A stretch of DNA of 64,000 nucleotides from Hyunsoonleella ulvae (GTDB lineage Bacteria > Bacteroidota > Bacteroidia > Flavobacteriales > Flavobacteriaceae): positions 930,001-994,000 of the forward strand of contig NZ_JAEPJQ010000001.1 of the NCBI RefSeq assembly GCF_016827605.1. The letters run 5' to 3'. Made by a program: the position numbers and the translations under genes. Within the stretch, counting starts at the first letter, position 1, and every line of letters begins with the position of its first letter. The notes below the pieces were generated by a model. The model saw only the letters and a program-made list of their open reading frames with translations. It had not been told where the DNA came from and searched no databases. This document shows, piece by piece, positions 38,296 to 46,895 of this stretch.

Positions 38296-39627
38296 ATGAA
38301 AATCAAATTGTTATTATCACTTTTTTGTATCTTATCCTCTCAATTCACAATAGCACAAGTTGGTATAAATACCACTACTCCAAATTCAGCTTTACATATA
38401 TCTTCAAGTAATCAAGCCACTCCAGCTAATACTGATGGTATTTTAATTCCTAAAATTGATGAGTTTCCAGCTACTAATCCAGGTGTGAATCAAAATGGTA
38501 TGCTTGTTTTTGTTACTGGTAGTGGTACTCCAGCAGAAGGATTTTACTATTGGGACAATGCTACAACATCATGGATTCCATTTGTTAAACAAATAAACGA
38601 CCTATCTGATGGAAAATCTGATATTGATGGATCAAATAATGGTTCATCTATATTTTTAGGTATCGGTGCAGGTAATGCTGATGATGCTTCACATAACAGA
38701 AATATTGGTATAGGATTAAATGCCTTAAATGATGTTATTGGTAATACAGCTAATCAAGGTGAACAGAATATTGCTATAGGGTTTCAGTCTTTACAATTAA
38801 ATACTTCTGGTAGTTACAATGTTGCTATTGGTTCATCTACTCTAGACGCAAACACTTCTGGAAGAAATAATACAGCTATAGGACATAATGCTCTAACTAA
38901 TAACGTTGATGGTTTAAGGAATACCGCTATTGGCTTTGCCACATTAGTTGCAAATACTTCTGGAAGAAATAATTCAGCCATTGGAGGAAATGCACTTAAC
39001 AGCAATACTTCTGGTTCATCAAATGTAGCTATAGGTGCGTTTTCTTTAGGAGAAAATATATTTGGAATAAACAATTCTTCTATTGGAAACCAATCGCTTA
39101 GATTTAACATTTATGGAGATAATAATACTGCTGTGGGAGATTATGCTGGAAGATCGTTAGATGATGACAATGCATCGGATTTAAATAATGATAGAAATGT
39201 GTTTATTGGAGCTAATTCAGGAAATTCAGATGTAAATTCATCAAATAATGTATACATAGGATTTGAATCTGGTGGAGGTAATTATGACCCCGAAACCAAT
39301 ACTGGAACTACTGAAAATAAATCGGGAAATGTGTTTATTGGTTATCAATCTGGAATGCAAGAATCTGGAAATAATAAATTATATATTGATAACTCTAGTA
39401 CTACTGCCCCATTAATCTATGGCGATTTTCAAACCAATAACATTGAAATCAATGGCGATTTAAAGGTGGCTGATCAAAATGTATTTAAATCTGGTAGGTT
39501 TACAGCTGCACAAGCAAGCGCATTAACGGCTGTTGATGGAGATTTTATTTATGTAACCTCCACTAATGCTACATTTACAACAATTGGTTTTTGGGGATTT
39601 GAAGCTGGCGCTTGGGTAAAACTTTAG
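38296..39627 (+). CDS. Secreted protein with head-repeat-like (Hep_Hag-type) motifs
   Basis: 443 residues with a signal peptide ending TIAQ, followed by VGINTTTPNSALHI, a common opening of Bacteroidota surface proteins. Residues about 110-330 hold repeats of roughly 14-22 residues built on NxAIGxxSLxxNTSGxNN, as in the left-handed head repeats of trimeric autotransporter adhesins and phage-tail-like proteins. A short beta-rich C-terminal part follows, but neither a YadA-type anchor nor a clear T9SS domain is visible. I infer a surface fibre or adhesin. It lies 42 bp after the T9SS cargo gene and may be co-transcribed. Confidence 0.7.
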   Translation: MKIKLLLSLFCILSSQFTIAQVGINTTTPNSALHISSSNQATPANTDGILIPKIDEFPATNPGVNQNGMLVFVTGSGTPAEGFYYWDNATTSWIPFVKQINDLSDGKSDIDGSNNGSSIFLGIGAGNADDASHNRNIGIGLNALNDVIGNTANQGEQNIAIGFQSLQLNTSGSYNVAIGSSTLDANTSGRNNTAIGHNALTNNVDGLRNTAIGFATLVANTSGRNNSAIGGNALNSNTSGSSNVAIGAFSLGENIFGINNSSIGNQSLRFNIYGDNNTAVGDYAGRSLDDDNASDLNNDRNVFIGANSGNSDVNSSNNVYIGFESGGGNYDPETNTGTTENKSGNVFIGYQSGMQESGNNKLYIDNSSTTAPLIYGDFQTNNIEINGDLKVADQNVFKSGRFTAAQASALTAVDGDFIYVTSTNATFTTIGFWGFEAGAWVKL

Positions 39628-39844
39628 TAAAATTTCGATTCAAAACTTGAAATCTATCCTAAAGATTATTTCTCGTTACTGAAATTGATCTACATTTATC
39701 TTAAAGAAATTATCATGTCTTTTATCTTTTCTATTTGAGATTTATCTAGTTTACTGTCTGTTTTTGAGTGATTTACGGGAAACCGTACAAATCTTAGCTA
39801 CCTGATTTATAAGTTTGTAGCTCAACTTAAAAACCCTCTCAAAA

Positions 39845-40132
39845 ATGGAAAAGTTATTGCTATCAAGTATATTATTATTTGCAACATTATTCCTAACAAG
39901 TTGTGGTAATTCAATCTCTAAAGATGCCCAAGAAGTAGCAGACCTACAATGCAAAGCAAAAAATCTTCAACTTAAAGCTATTTCAGGCGATACATCAAGC
40001 ATGGAAGATGCACAAGAATTTATGACTGAAGCTTCTCGTTTGATTCAAAAAATGGATGCTAAATATTCTTCATTAGAAGAAAAACAGAAATTTAAAAAAG
40101 CACTTTTAAAAGCATCTGCAAACTGTAACTAA
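39845..40132 (+). CDS. Small lipoprotein of unknown function
   Basis: 95 residues: a lipoprotein signal with lipobox FLTSC (Cys20), then a mainly helical Lys/Glu/Ala-rich domain with two further cysteines (near residues 37 and 94) that may pair. I do not recognise the family. It starts a possible three-gene run with the next two small genes (gaps of 10 and 7 bp). The 217 bp before it show no clear promoter or other feature. Confidence 0.7.
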   Translation: MEKLLLSSILLFATLFLTSCGNSISKDAQEVADLQCKAKNLQLKAISGDTSSMEDAQEFMTEASRLIQKMDAKYSSLEEKQKFKKALLKASANCN

Positions 40133-40142
40133 ATTCACATTT

Positions 40143-40541
40143 ATGGAGCTTAAAGAAATAGATTACGGCAAAGTAGTTCTAAAAACTCTAGAACTCATTA
40201 TTGTAAAACCACTAACGTTGCCTTTTAAAATTTTTAAAAATGCATTAATAGCACTATCTAACAGTAAAGCTGACGATTCTGAAGAAAGTAATTTAGCACT
40301 GGACTTTCCACTATATATTTGGTTAATCAGCATATTTAATGCACTCATTTTTTTAACCTACCCTGTAGGTATAATAGTTTCAATTATTGCTGGAATGAAA
40401 TCCCCTTATGGTGGTTTTGGAATCTTTGTAAGTATGCTAGTTGGCACTTATTTCTCGCCCCTATATTTAGGATTAATAAGAGAACTAGCTCAAATATCTT
40501 TAAAAGTTTTATTGTACTTAAAAATAATATCTAAAAAATAA
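40143..40541 (+). CDS. Small membrane protein of unknown function
   Basis: 132 residues with an amphipathic N-terminal part and three hydrophobic stretches (about 55-75, 78-98 and 105-125); the end is Lys-rich. No recognisable domain. It is tightly spaced between two lipoprotein genes, which suggests a shared envelope function. Confidence 0.65.
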   Translation: MELKEIDYGKVVLKTLELIIVKPLTLPFKIFKNALIALSNSKADDSEESNLALDFPLYIWLISIFNALIFLTYPVGIIVSIIAGMKSPYGGFGIFVSMLVGTYFSPLYLGLIRELAQISLKVLLYLKIISKK

Positions 40542-40548
40542 ATTGATT

Positions 40549-41064
40549 ATGAAAACAAAATATAATCATATAAGTATATCCTTAATTATAATCTTTTTGT
40601 TTACATCTTGTATTTCTGATGGAGATGTTGGAAATGTTACGCCTGAAGATTTAGGTAAATCTGTACTTTACGCTTTGAAACAAAATGATAAAGATCTATT
40701 TACAGAATACATCTATACTAAATATGAAGTTGAATATTTTATCAAGAATTATGGTAAACCTATAAATGCTGAACGAGCCAGAAATAGGCACGAAGAATAT
40801 TATCCAAAACTTATTGAAGCTTTTGATGAAATTAAAGCAGACGCAATCTCTAAAGGATTGACCAATTGGGATAATGTAGAGTTTTCAAAAGTTAGTTATT
40901 CGCCTCGAAGTAATGGGATTGAAGCTCGTTCAACACGCTTAGAATTCACTAATGGTAAATTCATTGGAACAATTAAGCTCTCAACGATTAATAAATCTGA
41001 CAAAGGTTGGTTTATGGCTGGTGTTCCGAGCTTTAGCAATTATTCAAGAATGAGTGTCCCATAA
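40549..41064 (+). CDS. Lipoprotein of unknown function
   Basis: 171 residues from the ATG at 40549; a TTG two codons upstream is also in frame, but ATG is preferred. A lipoprotein signal ends FLFTSC. The mature part is alpha/beta with an early DLGKSVLYALKQNDKDLF segment reminiscent of small NTF2-like or DUF4878-like lipoproteins, which I cannot confirm. Third member of the small gene run before polA. Confidence 0.65.
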   Translation: MKTKYNHISISLIIIFLFTSCISDGDVGNVTPEDLGKSVLYALKQNDKDLFTEYIYTKYEVEYFIKNYGKPINAERARNRHEEYYPKLIEAFDEIKADAISKGLTNWDNVEFSKVSYSPRSNGIEARSTRLEFTNGKFIGTIKLSTINKSDKGWFMAGVPSFSNYSRMSVP

Positions 41065-41170
41065 AACCAGTTTAGAAATAATAAATATAGAAGACACTGC
41101 TTTTCTATTCTTTTAATTTCAATTAGGTTCTAACTTTTTGTAGCTTTGGTTCTCTATCAAAACACATAAA

Positions 41171-44023
41171 ATGTCAGACCAAAAACGCCTTTTTTTAGTA
41201 GATGCTTATGCTTTAATTTTTCGTGGGTATTATGCTTTTATAAAAAATCCAAGAATCAACTCTAAAGGAGAGGACACCTCAGCCATTATGGGGTTTATGA
41301 ATTCGTTATTGGATGTGATAAAACGCGAACGTCCAGATCACTTAGCCGTTTGTTTTGATAAAGGTGGTAGTGTAGATCGTGTTGAAATGTACGAAGCGTA
41401 TAAGGCCAACCGAGACGAAACCCCAGAAGGCATTCGAACTGCCATTCCGCATATTTGCAATATTTTAGAGGCGATGCACATTCCCATTATGGTAAAAGAA
41501 GGCTATGAAGCCGATGATGTGATTGGCACACTTTCGCGACAAGCTGAAAAAGAGGGTTACAAAACCTATATGGTAACACCAGATAAGGATTTTGCGCAAT
41601 TGGTTACCGAGAATATTTTTATGTATCGCCCAGTTTTTGGCGGCGGTTACGAAACTTGGGGCATCCCAGAAGTACAAAAAAAGTTTGAGGTTGAAGACCC
41701 TATGCAGGTTATTGACTTTTTAGGAATGATGGGCGATTCCAGTGATAATATCCCAGGACTTCCTGGGGTTGGCGAAAAAACTGCGAAAAAGTTTTTGGCA
41801 CAATTTGGCAGTATGGAAGGTTTATTAGCAAACACCGATCAGCTAAAAGGTAAGATGAAGGAGAAGGTAGAAGCTAATGGCGAGTTAGGCTTACTCTCGA
41901 AAAAACTGGCAACCATTATGCTAGATGTTCCTGTAGAGTTTAATGCTAAAGATTTTGAACTAGACCATCCCGATGTTGAAAAAGTAAAAGCTATTTTTCA
42001 AGAATTAGAATTTAGGAGACTCACTGAAAATTTTGTAAAAACCTTTACACAAGATGCTGATGCTACAACAGCATCAAACCAATCATCTAATACTCAAAAT
42101 ACAGCTAGCAAACCAACACCTAAAGAGACTAAATCTGCTGGTGCTGGTCAGTTTTCATTATTTGGAGCAGATCCATCAAACGATGCTGAAACTACACCAG
42201 AATACACAAGAAAAACTGCAGAAACGACATCTCATTTCTACCAAAGTGTGGCCTCTGGAATGGCGACTAAATTGTTTATTAAAAACTTAATGAATCAAAC
42301 TTCTGTATGTTTTGATACAGAAACTACAGGATTGAATCCCTTAACTGCTGAATTAGTAGGTATTGCTTTTTCTTGGGAAGTCAGCAAAGGCTTTTATGTA
42401 CCATTTCCTGAAGATAAAAACGAAGCCCAAGAACTAATAGAGCAACTGCGTCCGTTTTTTGAAAGTGAGAAGATTGAGAAGATTGGTCAGAATTTAAAAT
42501 ATGATATTAAAGTTTTAGCGAAATACAACGTTGATGTTAAAGGAAAACTCTTTGATACTATGTTAGCGCATTACCTTATCAATCCAGATATGCGTCATAA
42601 TATGGATGTGCTGGCTGAAACCTATTTAAATTACACACCCATTTCTATTGAAACTTTAATTGGTAAAAAAGGGAAGAATCAATTATCGATGCGCGAGGTA
42701 CCACTGGAAAAACAAACCGAATATGCGGTTGAAGATGCAGATATTACATTACAATTAAAAGAACATTTTCAAAATGAGTTGGGCGAAGCCAATACCCAAA
42801 AACTATTTAATGATATTGAAGTACCCTTACTTCGAGTTTTAGCGGATATGGAACTAGAAGGTATTAACTTAGATAAAGACTTTTTAAATACCTTATCTCT
42901 AGCACTTGATAAAGACATTAAAACTTTAGAAGCTAAAATTTATGAAGCCGCAGGAGAAGAATTTAATATCTCTTCTCCAAAACAATTAGGTATTATACTT
43001 TTTGAAAAAATGAAGTTGGTGGATAAACCTAAAAAGACAAAATCTGGACAGTATTCTACAGCTGAGGATGTACTAAGCTATTTGGCAAAAGACCATGAAA
43101 TTATTCAAAATATATTAGACTTTAGAGGGTTATCTAAATTGAAAAGCACCTATGTAGATGCCTTACCAAATCAGGTTGAAGATGCCACAGGGCGTGTACA
43201 TACTGATTATATGCAAACCGTTGCAGCTACAGGGCGATTGAGTAGCAACAATCCTAACCTTCAAAATATTCCGATTCGTACCGAACGTGGACGACAAGTA
43301 CGTAAAGCCTTTATTCCGCGAAGTGAAGATTACACGCTTTTAGCAGCAGATTACTCGCAGATAGAATTAAGGATTATTGCGGCTTTAAGTAAAGAAGAAA
43401 CGATGATTTCTGCATTCCAAAACGGAGAAGACATTCATGCATCAACCGCTTCAAAAGTATTTAACGTACCTATTGATAGCGTTACACGTGAGCAACGTAG
43501 CAATGCCAAAACCGTGAATTTTGGTATTATTTACGGTGTTTCCGCTTTTGGATTAAGTAACCAAACTAATTTGTCTAGAGCAGAATCTAAAGAATTGATT
43601 GACACCTATTATGCTACTTATCCTAAACTTAGAAACTACATTAGCGAACAGGTAGATTTTGCAAGAGACAATGGCTATGTACAGACTGTTCTAGGTCGCC
43701 GTCGGTATTTAAAAGACATTAATTCCAGAAACGCCGTTGTACGAGGTGCCGCAGAACGTAATGCCGTAAATGCACCTATACAAGGTAGTGCTGCTGATAT
43801 TATTAAAATTGCCATGATTAATATTCATAATAAGCTATCAGAAGGCAATTTTAAAACCAAAATGCTACTACAAGTGCATGATGAATTGGTGTTTGATGTG
43901 TACAAACCAGAATTAGAGACCATCAAAACTCTTGTAAAAACCGAAATGGAAAATGCTTATAAACTAGAAGTACCTTTAGATGTTGATTTAGATATTGGCG
44001 ATAATTGGTTGGAGGCGCATTAA
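41171..44023 (+). CDS. polA: DNA polymerase I
   Basis: 950 residues with all three domains. The N-terminal 5' nuclease (residues 1 to about 290) has YKANRDETPEGI and MVTPDKDFAQL, and its Asp-rich metal site. The 3'-5' exonuclease has an intact DTETTGLNPL. The polymerase has motif A DYSQIELRIIAAL, motif B REQRSNAKTVNFGIIYG and motif C QVHDELVFDV. A Gln/Thr-rich linker (about 297-345) joins the first two. It performs Okazaki-fragment processing and repair synthesis. The last 31 codons and stop are duplicated 2,280 bp downstream. The native gene is complete, and its stop codon lies 2 bp from the convergent KAP gene. Confidence 0.98.
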   Translation: MSDQKRLFLVDAYALIFRGYYAFIKNPRINSKGEDTSAIMGFMNSLLDVIKRERPDHLAVCFDKGGSVDRVEMYEAYKANRDETPEGIRTAIPHICNILEAMHIPIMVKEGYEADDVIGTLSRQAEKEGYKTYMVTPDKDFAQLVTENIFMYRPVFGGGYETWGIPEVQKKFEVEDPMQVIDFLGMMGDSSDNIPGLPGVGEKTAKKFLAQFGSMEGLLANTDQLKGKMKEKVEANGELGLLSKKLATIMLDVPVEFNAKDFELDHPDVEKVKAIFQELEFRRLTENFVKTFTQDADATTASNQSSNTQNTASKPTPKETKSAGAGQFSLFGADPSNDAETTPEYTRKTAETTSHFYQSVASGMATKLFIKNLMNQTSVCFDTETTGLNPLTAELVGIAFSWEVSKGFYVPFPEDKNEAQELIEQLRPFFESEKIEKIGQNLKYDIKVLAKYNVDVKGKLFDTMLAHYLINPDMRHNMDVLAETYLNYTPISIETLIGKKGKNQLSMREVPLEKQTEYAVEDADITLQLKEHFQNELGEANTQKLFNDIEVPLLRVLADMELEGINLDKDFLNTLSLALDKDIKTLEAKIYEAAGEEFNISSPKQLGIILFEKMKLVDKPKKTKSGQYSTAEDVLSYLAKDHEIIQNILDFRGLSKLKSTYVDALPNQVEDATGRVHTDYMQTVAATGRLSSNNPNLQNIPIRTERGRQVRKAFIPRSEDYTLLAADYSQIELRIIAALSKEETMISAFQNGEDIHASTASKVFNVPIDSVTREQRSNAKTVNFGIIYGVSAFGLSNQTNLSRAESKELIDTYYATYPKLRNYISEQVDFARDNGYVQTVLGRRRYLKDINSRNAVVRGAAERNAVNAPIQGSAADIIKIAMINIHNKLSEGNFKTKMLLQVHDELVFDVYKPELETIKTLVKTEMENAYKLEVPLDVDLDIGDNWLEAH

Positions 44024-44024
44024 A
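43932..44024 (+). repeat. Left copy of 93-bp direct repeat (polA 3' end)
   Basis: Identical to 46212-46304 except for one base (43954 T versus 46234 C, a synonymous AAT/AAC codon difference). It covers the last 30 codons, the stop codon and one following base of polA, and forms the left boundary of the island. Confidence 0.95.
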
Positions 44025-44025
44025 A

Positions 44026-45483
44026 CTATATTGTTCTTCTTATAATATGTTTTATTGAGTTTAATGAACAAGTTGAAAAACTATTAGCTGAATGAAACAT
44101 CTCAACGTTATCGACTAAATATTTAACAAATTTGTATTCTAAAGTGTCGTTTGCTACTCTTATTTTATTGAAATCTTTCATCTGTAAAGCCTGAGTACTA
44201 ATCACAATCGCATCAAGTGGTAAAAAAGTATAAATAACACTTCTATATTGATTCGTTGAATTAAATATTTTCAACTGTTCATTAATCATATTATCATCCA
44301 TTAACCATTCCAAGCTTTGTATATTATTATTAAGATTATTATGGTTTACATTATCTTTAAGGGTTTTACAAAAGTTTAAATGTTTCCTTTTTAGGTTAAA
44401 AACACATTCCAAGGCAGTTGGCTCAAATTCCATTGCCAAAATAAAATATAAGGTTAAAATTGTCTCAAAATAATTACCTTCATCTCCATCAATAAATGAT
44501 GGTATATATCCAATATATTCTGAGCCTTTTGGTAAATTTGACTTTACATTCTTGAGAACTAGAAACTTGTTTAAAACTTTTTTAACTCTTCTTGGATTTG
44601 TAAAGTCTAATTCTCTAAAAAAATTGGAAATACTCCAATCTAAATTATCACCTAGAATTTCAACTTCGTTATTATCAAAATACTGACTTACCAATTTTAA
44701 TAAATCGTCATGTTTAGGCATTGAAAAAGAAATATCAAAAATCTTTTCTAAGTATTCATTTGCAATAACCACCTCTCCATATTTTGTTTTTACAGCTTCA
44801 TCAACAGCTTTTTTATCCACACCGCAAAAGAATATAGTTTTCTGCCCATAGGTAAAAAACAATTTTAATGCTGATAGTAAATTCAACACATTTTCTGGTT
44901 CACATCTATCTAAATCATCTATAAAAACTACGTTATATTCATGCCTCTTATTTTCGTTTCTCAGTCCTTCCCATTTTTTAAAAGAACTTTTAAAATTGTC
45001 ACGTGATTTAAAAAATGAACTTTTATTCTCATTATTAAATTCATCTATAAACTTCGAAGGATCAACCCTAATGCTAGGTCCTTTAGGATATAAAGGCACA
45101 TTAAATTTTATTGAGTTACCAAAACCTCTTAATATCTTGCCTCCATATTTCAAAATATCTCCATAAAATTCTTCGCTTACAGTATTACTTTCATTAAGTA
45201 AAAAATCCAAAAGAGATATTGGTAAGTTATCATCTTTTTCGAATTCCCAAGCTTCAAAAAAGAATGTATTGAAAGTTTCTTTTAGTTGGTCTTGTAAATA
45301 TAACATCAAAGTACTCTTTCCACTTCCCCATTCGCCATAAAGTGAAAACATTTTGATGTCTTTAAATTCTTCTGTATTACTTTCTAAAAACGTTTTTATT
45401 ATTTGACCTTTGTCAATTATACCTAAATAGTCATTGTCTTCGTTTAAATCTTCAACGGGAAGGTTATTCAATATTTTAGACAT
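44026..45483 (-). CDS. KAP-family P-loop NTPase
   Basis: 485 residues with Walker A GEWGSGKST (50-58) and Walker B VVFIDDLDR (185-193), followed by RCEPENVLNLL and a downstream TNPRRVKKVLN sensor-like segment. This set is typical of the KAP NTPase family, several members of which are linked to plasmid or phage conflict and phage exclusion. The membrane helices usually inserted after Walker A are not obvious; the 110-140 segment is only weakly hydrophobic, so the protein may be soluble. It is convergent with polA, their stop codons 2 bp apart, and AT-rich relative to polA. A defence role is plausible but inferred. Confidence 0.85.
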   Translation of the reverse strand: MSKILNNLPVEDLNEDNDYLGIIDKGQIIKTFLESNTEEFKDIKMFSLYGEWGSGKSTLMLYLQDQLKETFNTFFFEAWEFEKDDNLPISLLDFLLNESNTVSEEFYGDILKYGGKILRGFGNSIKFNVPLYPKGPSIRVDPSKFIDEFNNENKSSFFKSRDNFKSSFKKWEGLRNENKRHEYNVVFIDDLDRCEPENVLNLLSALKLFFTYGQKTIFFCGVDKKAVDEAVKTKYGEVVIANEYLEKIFDISFSMPKHDDLLKLVSQYFDNNEVEILGDNLDWSISNFFRELDFTNPRRVKKVLNKFLVLKNVKSNLPKGSEYIGYIPSFIDGDEGNYFETILTLYFILAMEFEPTALECVFNLKRKHLNFCKTLKDNVNHNNLNNNIQSLEWLMDDNMINEQLKIFNSTNQYRSVIYTFLPLDAIVISTQALQMKDFNKIRVANDTLEYKFVKYLVDNVEMFHSANSFSTCSLNSIKHIIRRTI

Positions 45484-45534
45484 AAAATATATTTTTAATA
45501 AAAGTAAGAATAATCTATCTTATATCTGTAGAAA

Positions 45535-45679
45535 CACCCCTAAAGTCCCCTCAAGGGGACATCACTCAAACTTTTAATCACACCTTCTCCTTTTAGAAGA
45601 ACAACCAAACTATAAAATATATAACTTAGTTTAAAAATTAAACGGTAACCATTGTCCCCTTGTGGGGACCACAGGGGTG
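45535..45679. repeat. Inverted-arm hairpin module A upstream of the DUF559 gene
   Basis: 145 bp beginning CACCCCT and ending AGGGGTG. Each arm carries a self-complementary hairpin GTCCCC-N4-GGGGAC (45545-45560 and 45654-45669). The interior is AT-rich and not shared with module B. The right arm ends 12 bp before the DUF559 start codon. The shape resembles a MITE or REP doublet. Confidence 0.8.
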
Positions 45680-45691
45680 TCAGATCAAAAC

Positions 45692-46057
45692 ATGAGAAAC
45701 AAAATAATTCCATACAAACCAGAACTTAAACAACTAGCTAGACAGTTGAGAAAAAATAGTTCTCTACCAGAGGTATTATTGTGGCAAAACATTAAACAAC
45801 GGGCTCTAGGCGTACAATTCCATAGACAAGTGCCAATGTTGGAATACATCGTTGATTTTTATTGTCACGAAATTGGTTTAGCTATTGAAATTGATGGTAA
45901 AAGTCATGACCATAGTGTCTTGTATGATGCTAAACGACAGGGTAAAATTGAAGCTTATGGTGTTACTTTTTTAAGATTTTCTAACGATGAAGTGAAAAAG
46001 AATATGTTTAGTGTTTTACTTGTTATTGAAGAAAAAGTAAAGGAATTAAGTGAATGA
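45692..46057 (+). CDS. DUF559 endonuclease-like protein
   Basis: 121 residues from the ATG at 45692; an in-frame GTG at 45662 lies inside the hairpin arm and is less likely. The DUF559 pattern is clear: SLPEVLLWQNIKQR (Glu27), then QVPMLEYIVDFYC (Asp55) and LAIEIDGKSH (Glu66, Asp68, Lys70). This matches the PD-(D/E)xK/Vsr-like nuclease fold. Such short genes occur in many Bacteroidota among intergenic repeats, and their biological role is not established. Hairpin arms lie 12 bp upstream and 15 bp downstream. It is probably part of the mobile unit. Confidence 0.85.
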   Translation: MRNKIIPYKPELKQLARQLRKNSSLPEVLLWQNIKQRALGVQFHRQVPMLEYIVDFYCHEIGLAIEIDGKSHDHSVLYDAKRQGKIEAYGVTFLRFSNDEVKKNMFSVLLVIEEKVKELSE

Positions 46058-46072
46058 CTTACTCTTATGGAA

Positions 46073-46210
46073 CACCCCTAAAGTCCCCTCAAGGGGACAC
46101 CACTCATAACTTTAAAAAAGCAGATTAGAATTTTAGTTATTAATTCTATTAATGTTCTATGGTTGGATTAACAAAGGCGTAAACCGATGTCCCCTTGAGG
46201 GGACTACAGG
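46073..46210. repeat. Inverted-arm hairpin module B downstream of the DUF559 gene
   Basis: 138 bp, beginning CACCCCT as in module A, with hairpins GTCCCC-N4-GGGGAC at 46083-46098 and 46189-46204. The right arm matches module A's right arm up to ACAGG (46206-46210) and is then cut off by the polA duplicate. The interior sequence is different from module A. Confidence 0.8.
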
Positions 46211-46211
46211 A

Positions 46212-46303
46212 TTGTAAAAACCGAAATGGAAAACGCTTATAAACTAGAAGTACCTTTAGATGTTGATTTAGATATTGGCGATAATTGGTTGGAGGCGCAT
46301 TAA
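46212..46303 (+). pseudogene. Duplicated C-terminal fragment of polA
   Basis: Encodes the last 30 codons and stop of DNA polymerase I without a start. The only difference from polA is one synonymous base, so the copy is recent or was carried in from a close relative. It forms the right boundary of the island, and the lipocalin-like gene ends 6 bp further on. Confidence 0.92.
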
Positions 46304-46308
46304 ATTCA

Positions 46309-46824
46309 TTACCCATTGCCCAGCTTTTCAAAAACAAAATCTCCTTGTCCATCTACAGGTAAAATCGCTCCAAGAGGAACATCTTCTAAAATCATTATAC
46401 TAGATTGTAATCTAATGGAAAAAGAGCTAGACTCATCATCTTCTCCCGAAATAGTAAGTTGATTCTCCTGTAAATCCCATGTACCAATAAATGTGTCTAT
46501 ATTTTCACAATTTACAACATACTCTACTTCCTCTTCAGTAGGGTTGAAATCATTCACATCATATTGCTCTAATATAACTGATTTATCAGGTCTAAACTCG
46601 AAAACCATCATTTCGCAACCCTCATTGAGTATTAATTGAACAAAATCAACTATATCTCCAGAAACTTCAGCAGGAATAGAGGCATTTGAAAAATCAATAT
46701 CTCTTAATTGCCACACACCTTCAAAAGATACTTGTTTGTCTTGCATATCTTCATTCGATGATTCCGAACACGATACTGTAAATAGTAATATTAGTAATAC
46801 TGAAAAAAATTTGGTAGTTTTCAT
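46309..46824 (-). CDS. Lipocalin-like lipoprotein
   Basis: 171 residues: a lipoprotein signal ending FTVSC (Cys19), a short acidic linker, and a beta-rich domain with the order GVWQLRDIDF, MVFEFRPDKSVI, FIGTWDLQENQLTI and a final FVFEKL. This is the pattern of the lipocalin-like families common in Bacteroidota. Ligand unknown. It is convergent with the island and was probably the original downstream neighbour of polA. Confidence 0.75.
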   Translation of the reverse strand: MKTTKFFSVLLILLFTVSCSESSNEDMQDKQVSFEGVWQLRDIDFSNASIPAEVSGDIVDFVQLILNEGCEMMVFEFRPDKSVILEQYDVNDFNPTEEEVEYVVNCENIDTFIGTWDLQENQLTISGEDDESSSFSIRLQSSIMILEDVPLGAILPVDGQGDFVFEKLGNG

Positions 46825-46895
46825 ATGAATTAATTAATGTGTTTTTATTACACATCGACATATGAAGAGATTGTCATCACTAAAAATTAAAAAAC

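Larger units (their letters stand above)
44025..46304. mobile_element. Putative 2,280-bp island inserted at the 3' end of polA
   Basis: Bounded by the 93-bp direct repeat of the polA end, one copy on each side at an offset of exactly 2,280 bp. It contains a KAP-family NTPase, a DUF559 endonuclease-like gene and two hairpin modules. Its right boundary is abrupt: the second hairpin module ends at 46210 and the polA duplicate begins at 46211/46212. No integrase, transposase or relaxase is present. The layout fits integration of a circular form by recombination at the polA end, or a tandem duplication with insertion. Both are inference; the duplication itself is direct observation. Confidence 0.65.

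Noticed and set aside
43932-44024. The polA duplication as a classic transposon target-site duplication
   Set aside because: At 93 bp it is far longer than known target duplications, and the single synonymous difference suits recombination with a related sequence better.
45545-46204. Possible CRISPR array from repeated GTCCCC/GGGGAC units
   Set aside because: Only four copies, in alternating orientation with irregular spacing and a gene in the middle; these are hairpin arms, not direct repeats with uniform spacers.
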